A stretch of DNA of 9,256 nt from Leptospiraceae bacterium (GTDB lineage: Bacteria; Spirochaetota; Leptospiria; Turneriellales; Turneriellaceae): NCBI GenBank assembly GCA_025057195.1, contig JANWWX010000033.1, positions 1 through 9,256 on the forward strand, written 5' to 3'. Every line of letters begins with the position of its first letter. Positions within the stretch are counted from its first letter, which is position 1. Positions 1-6,541 of this stretch are shown piece after piece. A program made the position numbers and the translations under genes. The notes beneath the pieces were generated by a model. The model did not search any database, was not told the DNA's origin, and saw nothing but the letters and a program-made list of their open reading frames with translations.

Positions 1-1
1 G

Positions 2-319
2 TCGGTGTTCCAGAAAAATCGGGAGACCGTCTCGCTTTTGCTCGTCACGTTGGGGGGTGATCCTAAAATCCGGCTTGAGACCATCTGGTTTCAGGAATTG
101 CTGGTGGCCTCAATCCGCGCAATGCTCGAACGGGGAATTAGTTCCCGCCGCCTACGCCAACACGACGCCGAGTTGATGAGCTACTTGATTGCCGGCGGGC
201 TGCGTGAGGTCCTCACGCAGTGGCTTATTTATGGCCGTTATGAAAAAAACTTAGAAGCAAAAGTCGATGAGATGGTAAATATTTACATGAATGGCGTCGA
301 GCGATTGGACAACCAATAA
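2..319 (+). CDS. TetR/AcrR-type transcriptional regulator, C-terminal part (partial, 5' end outside window)
   Basis: The reading frame is open back to base 2, so the gene continues upstream; the GTG at base 5 is an internal valine codon and not a convincing start. About 105 residues are visible. They form an all-helical pattern that resembles TetR C-terminal ligand-binding and dimerisation domains: a KNRETVSLLL helix followed by GGDP, an amphipathic middle helix, an AGGLREVLTQWL helix, and a last helix running to the stop. The DNA-binding helix-turn-helix of such regulators is N-terminal and lies outside the window, so the assignment rests on the C-terminal half alone. Known members are dimeric repressors released by a small ligand. 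The gene converges on dcd with 23 bases between the stops, so it is not co-transcribed with the genes to its right, and its targets cannot be told from here. Confidence 0.6.
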   Translation, partial: SVFQKNRETVSLLLVTLGGDPKIRLETIWFQELLVASIRAMLERGISSRRLRQHDAELMSYLIAGGLREVLTQWLIYGRYEKNLEAKVDEMVNIYMNGVERLDNQ

Positions 320-339
320 TTTTGCCTATAAAACCCGCT

Positions 340-356
340 ATTTTAATCGCTAAAAT
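340..356. other. Small AT-only inverted repeat at the tetR/dcd convergent junction
   Basis: ATTTTA at 340-345 and TAAAAT at 351-356 are perfect reverse complements around a 5-base loop. The repeat covers the last codons and stop of dcd and lies just after the tetR stop. A 6-bp stem of A-T pairs is weak and no clean T-tract follows on either strand, so it is only a possible termination or 3'-end processing signal. No better terminator is visible in this gap. Confidence 0.15.
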
Positions 357-864
357 CTTGGTAAAGTAGGCTCGGTTGGATGCCCGTATTGCCTTGGTAT
401 TTGCCGCTTTTATATTCTGTGAATTCGCCTTCAATGGTGTGATAAAAAATCTGGCAGATCTGCACTCCCGGGTAAATGCGCACAGGCTGGATGGCTGAGA
501 TTTCGAGTGTCCAGTAGCCGCGGAAACCAATGTCACCAAAACCCGCCGTGATGTGGACAAAAAGTCCGAGCCGGCCAACGCTGCTACGCCCCTCCAGCAT
601 CGGCACCAGGTTGTGAGTTTCAGTGTACTCGCGCGTGCGCCCTAAATAAAGCCGGCCCGGCTCGACCACGAACCCGGTTTCTGGAATGGGGATGATCTCA
701 GTGGCATTTGGTTTTTTCATGTCGAGCACAGCCTCTTTATAGACCATGAGTTCGTTGTGCAGCGTGAGGTTATATGAATTGGGGTTGAGCAATTTTTCGT
801 CAAAGGGTTCGATGATAATATCCTTACCCAAGCGCCTGCGGATTTCGATTCCCGAAAGGATCAT
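343..864 (-). CDS. dcd: dCTP deaminase (Dcd)
   Basis: This enzyme deaminates dCTP to dUTP (or to dUMP in bifunctional members), feeding dTMP synthesis in the cytoplasm; the family is trimeric. The 173-residue product is full length for the short form. Visible landmarks are the start MILSG, the PNSYNL segment (28-33), the phosphate-binding EGRSSVGR (91-98), TAGFGDIGF (106-114), the TLE segment with the likely catalytic glutamate E121, and the C-terminal KYQGNTGIQPS (155-165) that closes over the nucleotide. TAGF-D--F--G is closer to the bifunctional dCTP deaminase/dUTPase of Mycobacterium and Methanocaldococcus than to E. coli Dcd, but the sequence alone does not settle which reaction it performs. 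The ATG at 864 overlaps the mrp stop as ATGA, which fixes the start and suggests translational coupling. It is the last gene of its run. Confidence 0.95.
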   Translation of the reverse strand: MILSGIEIRRRLGKDIIIEPFDEKLLNPNSYNLTLHNELMVYKEAVLDMKKPNATEIIPIPETGFVVEPGRLYLGRTREYTETHNLVPMLEGRSSVGRLGLFVHITAGFGDIGFRGYWTLEISAIQPVRIYPGVQICQIFYHTIEGEFTEYKSGKYQGNTGIQPSLLYQDFSD

Positions 865-1901
865 TGCTCGAGCCGTGAAAGCAGGTTGCGCGCGATGTGT
901 TCAAATGCCGCCACCACAGGGGCAAGGGCACGGTTTTTGGTTTTATGCACTGGTATTTCGCCGCGTTCGCTTGCCGCCATGCATTCTTCCACCAGAGGCA
1001 CCTGGCCCAAAAGTACGCTCTGCGACTGCGCGGCTAACCGCGCCCCGCCGCCACGTGAAAAAATGTGGTTAGTTTTACCGCAGTGGCTGCAGATGAATTC
1101 GCTCATGTTTTCGACCACACCCAAAACAGGTACACCCACCTGTTCAAACATCGCAACGGCGCGGCCAGCGTCGAGCAGCGCCACGCTCTGCGGGGTGGTG
1201 ACGATGATGGCGCCGTCGAGTTGTGTCAATTGGGCCAAAGACAGCTGTGCGTCGCCCGTCCCTGGTGGCAAATCGATCACAAGGAAGTCGAGCTCCCCCC
1301 AATCTGTATCGTAAAGGAATTGTTCGATGGCCTTGCCAAGCATCGGGCCGCGCCAGACCACTGGTTGGTTTTCATCGATAAGGAATGAAAAGCTCATGAG
1401 CTTGAGTCCAAATTTCTCGAGTGGCTGGATACGGTCTGCGCGCAACTCGACCTTTTGCCGGCCCACAAGGCCGAGCATCTTGCCCACCGACGGGCCATAA
1501 ATATCAGCATCGAGTAGGCCGACGCGCAATCCCATTTGCGCCAGCGTTGCGGCAAGGTTGACGGCAACGGTGGATTTGCCCACGCCCCCTTTGCCCGAGG
1601 CAACCGCGACCAGGTGTTTGACGCCCGGCAGGCTCTGCTGTGGCCGCAGGACGGGACCCTGGCTTTGGGTTTTAGTTTCCCAGCGCAGCTTGAAGCTATC
1701 GGGAGCAATGCCTTCTTTGCTGGCAAGGGTGCGCAGTTGGGCTTCGATCGCCAGCTGCCATTTTTTGTCGCCATTGCTCAAAAGCACGAGCGTGTGCTTT
1801 TCGCCCTCATCAATGCGCACGAGCAAATTGTCTTCGAGCACGCTTTTTTTGGTGAGCGGGTTATAGACCTGTTGGAGGATTTTTTCTAATTGCTGCTTCA
1901 T
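861..1901 (-). CDS. mrp: Mrp/ApbC (NBP35-type) iron-sulfur cluster carrier ATPase
   Basis: Mrp/ApbC proteins are P-loop ATPases that bind a labile Fe-S cluster and pass it to apo-proteins in the cytoplasm. The 346 residues show an N-terminal MIP18/DUF59-like region (about 1-75), a linker, then the ATPase domain. Landmarks are the deviant Walker A GKGGVGKST (103-111), DADIYGPS (131-138), the switch segment VIDLPPGTGD (208-217), TTPQSVAL (235-242), ENMS (264-267) and the cluster-ligand pair CSHC (271-274) expected at the dimer interface. The N-terminal region is eroded: the usual DPE reads NPL (14-16) and no cysteine is present where many family members have a conserved CP. The start ATG overlaps the MFS stop as ATGA and its own stop overlaps dcd the same way, so the three are probably translated from one message. 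I recall mrp beside dcd in some gammaproteobacteria such as Pseudomonas. Confidence 0.95.
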   Translation of the reverse strand: MKQQLEKILQQVYNPLTKKSVLEDNLLVRIDEGEKHTLVLLSNGDKKWQLAIEAQLRTLASKEGIAPDSFKLRWETKTQSQGPVLRPQQSLPGVKHLVAVASGKGGVGKSTVAVNLAATLAQMGLRVGLLDADIYGPSVGKMLGLVGRQKVELRADRIQPLEKFGLKLMSFSFLIDENQPVVWRGPMLGKAIEQFLYDTDWGELDFLVIDLPPGTGDAQLSLAQLTQLDGAIIVTTPQSVALLDAGRAVAMFEQVGVPVLGVVENMSEFICSHCGKTNHIFSRGGGARLAAQSQSVLLGQVPLVEECMAASERGEIPVHKTKNRALAPVVAAFEHIARNLLSRLEQ

Positions 1902-3094
1902 GGCTTTTGGCTATTTTTCAAAGTATTGGCGACAGCGATGGCTAAACAATTGGCGGCAACACCGAACCATCCTACCCAGGCATAGTTGCGGATTGGTTCC
2001 CCAGGAGCTGCAACGAGGATCAGCGAGGCCAGAAACGATCCAGCAGCCATCGCCAATTGCTGCACAGAGGTGTTGAGGCTCATGAATGTGCCACGCACCG
2101 CTGGGTTGACAAGGTTATTGAGCAACGCCATTGCTGGAACCATCCGCCCGGAGACAAAAACAAAAAATAATATAGACAATAAAAGCAGGAGGGGAAAATA
2201 TTTTGTACATTCATGGGTGACCAAGAGAAAAGGCGCAATCGCAATCAAAGACAGGATTGTGTACATGCGTACGGCGCCAAACTTGTCCGTGAGGGTGCCG
2301 ATGAGTGGCGAAGTGAAAACCGTGGCTGCGCCTCCTACCGCATAGATCCAGAATAGTTGGTCGTCGCTGACACCGTTATTTTTTTGCATGAAACCGGCAA
2401 TGTAAGGGATGATGCTGAACCCGGCGACAAAATGGAAGACAACAAGTAAATAAAGCCTACGGTGGCGTGGTTCGGCCAAAACCCTGCGCACTGGGTTTTT
2501 TGTCGCTGTGGCGGAGAGACGATGGGCGTCGAGCCTTGGCAGTTGGGTAAGAATCCCCAAAAGCAGCAGCAACGAGCAGAGTGCAATAACATAAAACGGC
2601 AACTGCAAGAAGAAATGGCCGGCCAGCCAAATCCCCGACGGCACACCGATGACGGCAGCGAGTGAAAAGGCGACCATGATGATGCCCGAGGCGCGGCCGC
2701 GCTGTTCCGGTTGGGTGATGTCACCGGTGACCGCAAAGATCAGGCCGTTGATCATGCCGCCGAATGCGCCGGTCAACATGCGGGCAGCCAAAAATCCGGC
2801 AAAGCTTTGTGCGGTGGCACAAAGAAAATTGGCGGCGATGAAACCGATCACCCCACTGGCAAGAGCATAACCGCGCGGCATGCGATCAATAAAGAGGCTA
2901 CCAACAATGCCAGCCGTGAACGCCGACAGGGCATAACCCGAAACAAGCCAGCCAAATTCGTTGGTGGTAATTTGGAAACGCAATTCCAATTTCTTTGCCA
3001 GTGGCATCACCAGCATGAAGTCCATGATGTGCAGGAACTGCAGCGCAGCTAAAATTATTAGGATACGCCACTGCGCTGCGGTGAAACCAGCCAC
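1898..3094 (-). CDS. Major facilitator superfamily transporter, DHA1 drug-efflux type
   Basis: This 398-residue inner-membrane protein has about twelve hydrophobic segments and begins almost directly in the first one. The start MDFMLVMPL (24-32), the loop 2-3 motif GSLFIDRMPRG, the AARMLTGAFGG helix and the AFSLAAVIGVPSG segment (the motif C region typical of antiporters) all fit the DHA1 family of 12-segment proton-coupled exporters. The substrate cannot be read from sequence; drug, sugar or nucleobase export are all possible. I use the GTG at 3094, because the frame upstream meets a stop at 3116-3118 with no ATG between; an ATG at 3101 is out of frame. The stop overlaps the mrp start by 4 bases and the RDD gene ends 46 bases upstream. 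Its position next to Fe-S and nucleotide genes does not point to a substrate. Confidence 0.9.
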   Translation of the reverse strand: MAGFTAAQWRILIILAALQFLHIMDFMLVMPLAKKLELRFQITTNEFGWLVSGYALSAFTAGIVGSLFIDRMPRGYALASGVIGFIAANFLCATAQSFAGFLAARMLTGAFGGMINGLIFAVTGDITQPEQRGRASGIIMVAFSLAAVIGVPSGIWLAGHFFLQLPFYVIALCSLLLLLGILTQLPRLDAHRLSATATKNPVRRVLAEPRHRRLYLLVVFHFVAGFSIIPYIAGFMQKNNGVSDDQLFWIYAVGGAATVFTSPLIGTLTDKFGAVRMYTILSLIAIAPFLLVTHECTKYFPLLLLLSILFFVFVSGRMVPAMALLNNLVNPAVRGTFMSLNTSVQQLAMAAGSFLASLILVAAPGEPIRNYAWVGWFGVAANCLAIAVANTLKNSQKP

Positions 3095-3140
3095 GCGCCA
3101 TCCACAAAAAGGGTTTCAGGCGGAAAAGCGTTGAGATTGG

Positions 3141-3596
3141 CTAGCGTTCCACAACCAACACAGCACGTGCAATGAAGTCGTGTAGCGCCTGCTTGCGGGA
3201 GCTGAACGCACATAGGAGGTAACCAATAAAAAATAAAAGTGCACTTAGGATTTTGGCAAAGTAGCGCACTGTCGCCTCCTCGAATGTCAGCGCACGGCGG
3301 TCGCGGTGTATCACCCGAATGCCGAGTGCCAACTTACCGGGAGTCCCCCTGAGCGGTGAGCTTTCGCACAGAGCAAAATAGATCCACGCCAACCACAAGT
3401 CGAGCAACACAATCGCGGCAACAAAAAAGGGTATTACCATCGGGATTTGGTTCTGGCTTTCGGCAAAATAAAGTCCTGCATAGGCGATCCCCCACAGCGC
3501 GCCATAGATGAATAGCCGACCGACTGCGAGGATGATTTGGTCAAGGATGAATGCAATCAGGCGACGCCAGAAACCAGCATAGGCAGGTTCTGCCAT
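3141..3596 (-). CDS. RDD family membrane protein
   Basis: This 151-residue membrane protein carries the RDD signature: arginines at 11-12 and an aspartate at 19 in FWRRLIAFILD, the central GTPGKLALGIRV (84-95), and the C-terminal RKQALHDFIA (134-143). Hydrophobic segments lie at about 13-45 (probably a TM1 stretch with a short re-entrant or second helix), 51-77 and 115-131. The family is widespread and poorly characterised; some members have been linked to ion or sodium-proton transport, which cannot be assumed here. The ATG at 3596 gives a product starting just before the signature, as is usual. It is the first gene of the run leading to the MFS exporter, mrp and dcd, and diverges from the SDR39U1 gene across 63 bases. 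A GATAAT lies 5 bases before the ATG. Confidence 0.88.
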   Translation of the reverse strand: MAEPAYAGFWRRLIAFILDQIILAVGRLFIYGALWGIAYAGLYFAESQNQIPMVIPFFVAAIVLLDLWLAWIYFALCESSPLRGTPGKLALGIRVIHRDRRALTFEEATVRYFAKILSALLFFIGYLLCAFSSRKQALHDFIARAVLVVER

Positions 3597-3601
3597 GTTC
3601 C

Positions 3602-3607
3602 ATTATC
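3602..3607 (-). promoter_or_regulatory. Possible -10 box (GATAAT) immediately before the RDD gene
   Basis: Read on the minus strand, GATAAT matches TATAAT at five of six positions and ends 5 bases before the RDD ATG. Transcription from it would begin at or next to the start codon, giving a leaderless message. No good -35 box is seen at the right distance (CAAGAC is the nearest), so this is a weak call. Confidence 0.22.
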
Positions 3608-3659
3608 GGAGTTTAGGCAAAAAGTCTTGATTGCATGCCGTGCCCCAACGCGGTGTGCC

Positions 3660-4550
3660 ATGGCCAAGGTAAAGGTAGTATTGCGCGGTGTGGGGCTCAT
3701 TGGCTCGCTGGTGGCGGATAAACTCCGTAGCCGGGGGGATAGTGTGGTCATTGTTAGCCGCCAACCCGGACGCTTTGCCCCCAGCCAAAAAGTAATCTCC
3801 CGCAGCGACACCGAAGCACAATTAGAAGCGCTCAGCGACTGCGATGCGGTGATCAACCTGGAAGGAGCAAATATCGCCCGTGTCTGGACTAAAAGCTACA
3901 AAGAAGAAATCCGCCAAAGCCGCATCGAATCAGTAACCCAATTAGGCGCATTAGTGCGCGAAGTGCAAAATCCACGCCTCAAAATTTTGCAAGCGTCAGC
4001 AACAGGATTTTATGGCGACCGCGGCGATACCCTTCTGGATGAGCAGTCCCCTCCAGGTGGAGGTTTTTTGGCGCAGGTCTGTGTCGAGTGGGAAAAAGCC
4101 GCTTCAGACCATTACCCACAAGGCCGTTTTGCGCTTTTCCGGATCGCACCGGTGTTGTCGCGGCGCGGCGGGATTTTTCCCATCTGGCGCAACCTCTTCC
4201 GCCGTTTCCTGGGCGGCCGGCTTGGCAGCGGCAGGCAATTTTTTTCGTGGATCCATGAACAAGACATGGCAGAGCTTTTGCTCTTCTATCTTGACCACTT
4301 TGCCGCAGGAGCGATCAACGCCTGCGCACCTCAGCCAATCACCAACCGCGAAATGACCCAGATTCTGGCTGACACCTTTGGCAGACCCGCACTCATCCCC
4401 GTGCCGAGTTTTGTGCTTTCAGCACTCCCTGGCGGTTTTGGCCAAGAGATGCTTTTGAGTAGCGTGCGCACGGTGCCTGCCCGTGCTCTGAAAGACGGCT
4501 TTCGCTTTCGGTTCGGCGATTTTGCTGCAGCAGTGGCCGACTTAGCCTGA
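3660..4550 (+). CDS. SDR39U1 / TIGR01777-type NAD(P)-binding epimerase-like protein (YfcH-like)
   Basis: The product is an atypical short-chain dehydrogenase/epimerase of the YfcH/SDR39U1 group, whose natural substrate is not known. I start at the ATG at 3660 because the Rossmann strand begins right there (AKVKVVLRGVGLIG); the frame is open further left but that part is antisense to the RDD gene. Of 296 residues, the nucleotide-binding loop is RGVGLIG (9-15), VINLEGANI (64-72) follows strand 4, SATGFYGD (113-120) holds the family's active-site region, FSWIHEQDM (195-203) and the NACAPQPITNREM stretch (220-232) are the usual C-terminal landmarks. The first glycine of the usual GGTGxIG loop is arginine here, although GxGxxG remains. 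The stop codon lies 9 bases inside the 3' end of the convergent histidine kinase gene. Family membership is firm; function is open. Confidence 0.9.
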   Translation: MAKVKVVLRGVGLIGSLVADKLRSRGDSVVIVSRQPGRFAPSQKVISRSDTEAQLEALSDCDAVINLEGANIARVWTKSYKEEIRQSRIESVTQLGALVREVQNPRLKILQASATGFYGDRGDTLLDEQSPPGGGFLAQVCVEWEKAASDHYPQGRFALFRIAPVLSRRGGIFPIWRNLFRRFLGGRLGSGRQFFSWIHEQDMAELLLFYLDHFAAGAINACAPQPITNREMTQILADTFGRPALIPVPSFVLSALPGGFGQEMLLSSVRTVPARALKDGFRFRFGDFAAAVADLA

Positions 4551-5684
4551 AATCACCTGCGGCCGGCGTGAAAGCAAGTTGTGCTCGGCCGCGATGAGTT
4601 CTATTTCATGCATGGTCAAAGCAAAGCCGTGTGGGCGCACGCTGCGCGCAGCCTTTTGCAACTGTGGTGTTGCAGGCAGAGTCAAGATCAGCTGCATGCC
4701 ATTGGGTATTTTGTGGATCGATAGCCGGCCACGGTTGCGCCGCACCAACTCACGCACGACAGTTAGGCCAATGCCGTGCGATGAAAAAGACCAAGGATTT
4801 CCCCCAGCGTCCTGTTTCAGGTCAGGAACGGAAAGACTGCTATCTTCGATATAAAGGCATGCATTGTCGCCGACACTTTTGAGCCGCAAGCTGACTGTGC
4901 TTCCCGGTAGGTTGTATTTTAGCGCATTGCTCAAGAGGTTATTGAGGATTTTTTCAAAATCTACCGGGTCAATTTCGCAGATGATGCCTTTTTCGAATTC
5001 GGTTTTAAGAGCAATGCCATAACTTTCAAAAGCAATGGCATAGACCTCCACCACGTGGCTGATAAAATTGCCCAGATCGTGTGGCTGCAAAATGGGGCTA
5101 TTTTTCGCCAGAAAAAGTTGTGCCGCATCGAGCGAGTGGGTCACTGCGCGGAGCACCGAGTAGAGCGCCGTGCGGATTTTTTCCAGTTGCAGGCGCAGTG
5201 CCACCGGCAGGCCGTCACCCTCAATGGCCAATTTTTCCAGGGGGATGGCTAACATAGAAAGCGGTGTCTTAAGGTCATGCGCAGAACGGCTGAAAAGGGC
5301 GATACTTTTTTCTGCATGCTGTCTGCTCCGGCGCAGCAGGCGAGAGCTATGTTTTTGCTGGTGCCGAAACTCAGCTCGGAACCGCAGCTCCCAACGGCGC
5401 AGGCGGCATTGGAGATCAGCAACATGGAGTTGCGCCAGTAAAAGTTCTTTTTCGACCGGCTGCAATTCTATAACGGCACCCCGGCTCAGCGCAATGCGCG
5501 GTAGCTTCGCGATTCTGCGCATTCCGACCAGGCGAGTGCCAGGAGTTTTTTTCGGGAAAAAATGCCACAGTCCCAACGAGTCGCAAACCGCAACCGAAAC
5601 AGTGCGCGGCAGGCCGAAGCGGCGGTGCACTTGCCGCGCAATCGCGGGATAATCCGGCCACTGGGCGATCGCCTGGCGTACCAT
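4542..5684 (-). CDS. Soluble sensor histidine kinase with eroded G1 box
   Basis: The 380-residue product has no hydrophobic segment long enough to span a membrane, so it should be cytoplasmic. Residues 1-75 form a region I do not recognise. Residues about 77-130 are rich in charged and leucine residues and probably form a coiled coil leading into the dimerisation helix. The H box is SAHDLKTPL with phospho-acceptor H136. The catalytic ATPase domain has an N box (FEKILNNLLSNALKY, 243-257) and a G2 box HGIGLTVV (303-310). The G1 box, normally DxGxG, reads DSSLS (281-285): the adenine-contacting aspartate is kept but both glycines are lost. A 40-residue tail of unknown role follows. No response regulator is in the window. 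Its ATG overlaps the GDPD stop by one base (TAATG), so it is probably translated by reinitiation as the last gene of the pgi run. An input from carbon or lipid state is possible but unproven. Confidence 0.85.
   Translation of the reverse strand: MVRQAIAQWPDYPAIARQVHRRFGLPRTVSVAVCDSLGLWHFFPKKTPGTRLVGMRRIAKLPRIALSRGAVIELQPVEKELLLAQLHVADLQCRLRRWELRFRAEFRHQQKHSSRLLRRSRQHAEKSIALFSRSAHDLKTPLSMLAIPLEKLAIEGDGLPVALRLQLEKIRTALYSVLRAVTHSLDAAQLFLAKNSPILQPHDLGNFISHVVEVYAIAFESYGIALKTEFEKGIICEIDPVDFEKILNNLLSNALKYNLPGSTVSLRLKSVGDNACLYIEDSSLSVPDLKQDAGGNPWSFSSHGIGLTVVRELVRRNRGRLSIHKIPNGMQLILTLPATPQLQKAARSVRPHGFALTMHEIELIAAEHNLLSRRPQVISG
4559..4592. terminator. GC-rich hairpin just past the SDR39U1 stop (possible terminator, no T-tract)
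   Basis: GCGGCCG (4559-4565) and CGGCCGC (4586-4592) pair perfectly around a 20-base loop, starting 9 bases after the SDR39U1 stop and lying inside the 3' coding end of the histidine kinase gene. The core CGGCCG is self-complementary, which makes chance pairing easier, and no run of T follows on either strand. It may slow or end transcription from the convergent genes, but support is weak. Confidence 0.22.
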
Positions 5685-6541
5685 TAGCGCAGTTTCCGCA
5701 GGAAGTCCGTGCGATCGGTGATCACTATGTCGGCGCCGTGTGCAAAAAGTGCACGCACTTTGGATAGTTCATTCACTGTCCAAAAGGCGATGCCAAAGCC
5801 GCGCCGGCGCAACTTCTTTATGTATTGCTCGTTTGCGCAGGAATGGTGCAGGTGGATATTGTCCGGTAGCAGGATAACCCGATAAATAAAATTCTTCAGC
5901 CGGCAGAAGATTCCCGGCTCGACCAAAAGTCCAATCGGCAACGGGCAACGCAGTCGGCGCAGTCTCCATAGCGTCAAAAAGTGGAAACCAGAAAAAAAGA
6001 CACGGTTGCGCGCTGGGGATTGGAGAACTACTTTTAGGGTTTCTTCCTCAAGACCACGGCTAAAATCCCACCGGTCGCGCTTGATTTCAACGTTGATCAG
6101 GCTTTTTTTAGAAATCTTAGCCAGAACCTCTTCCAACGTTGGGATTTTCTCAAACCGGATGTGGCTTTTCGGATGCTCGCGCTTAAGGTAGTGCGCGGCG
6201 TTGAGTTTGAACACCTTGTCTGCCGGCCAATCCTCAATGCGGCCTGTGCCGTCTGTAGTCTGTTCCAGGCGCGGCCCGTGCAAAAGCACGATCACTCGAT
6301 CCTGGGTGCGGCGGACGTCGAGTTCGTGGGCACGGAAACCCAATTTTTCTGCGGCTAAAAATGCGCGTAGTGTATTTTCGGGTATTTCACCGTGCTTGCC
6401 ATAACCGCGGTGCGTGGCCAGTTGTGGCTGAAAACGGGGAAAATGGCTATTAAAATTGCGCGGTTTATGCTTGTGGTAGCGCACTGCCAAAAGCCCTAAG
6501 CTGATGGCGAAGACGATGGCAATGGCAAACACGGCGATCAT
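5684..6541 (-). CDS. Membrane-anchored glycerophosphodiester phosphodiesterase family protein (GDPD)
   Basis: GDPD enzymes split glycerophosphodiesters into glycerol-3-phosphate and an alcohol using a metal ion in a TIM barrel. The 285-residue product starts with a hydrophobic helix (about 1-20) followed by basic residues, which suggests an uncleaved anchor in the inner membrane; I cannot fix the side on which the barrel lies. The active-site landmarks are THRGYG with H44 and R45, PENTLRAF (54-61) with E55, ELD (73-75), the second histidine H88, VEIK (151-154) with E152, and the C-terminal FWTVNE (253-258) and ITDRTDFL (274-281). The usual HD pair reads H88-G89, so the residue after the catalytic histidine differs. 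The ATG overlaps the pgi stop as ATGA and the stop overlaps the kinase ATG by one base. Substrate could be a phospholipid head group or another diester. Confidence 0.9.
   Translation of the reverse strand: MIAVFAIAIVFAISLGLLAVRYHKHKPRNFNSHFPRFQPQLATHRGYGKHGEIPENTLRAFLAAEKLGFRAHELDVRRTQDRVIVLLHGPRLEQTTDGTGRIEDWPADKVFKLNAAHYLKREHPKSHIRFEKIPTLEEVLAKISKKSLINVEIKRDRWDFSRGLEEETLKVVLQSPARNRVFFSGFHFLTLWRLRRLRCPLPIGLLVEPGIFCRLKNFIYRVILLPDNIHLHHSCANEQYIKKLRRRGFGIAFWTVNELSKVRALFAHGADIVITDRTDFLRKLR

Noticed and set aside
5..7. GTG at base 5 as the start of the TetR-like gene
   Set aside because: The frame is open upstream to the edge and the visible part is only the C-terminal domain, so this is an internal valine.
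225..578. Open frame of 117 residues antisense and frame-shifted over tetR and dcd
   Set aside because: It overlaps two recognisable genes and shows no motif; it is a shadow frame.
2150..2215. AT-rich stretch in the MFS gene as an internal promoter or foreign insert
   Set aside because: It encodes a leucine/phenylalanine-rich membrane helix in frame, which explains the composition. The -10-like TATATT has only a 3 of 6 match at the -35 position.
3537..3659. A longer start for the SDR39U1 gene
   Set aside because: The extra residues would be antisense to the RDD gene and precede a Rossmann strand that already starts at the ATG at 3660.
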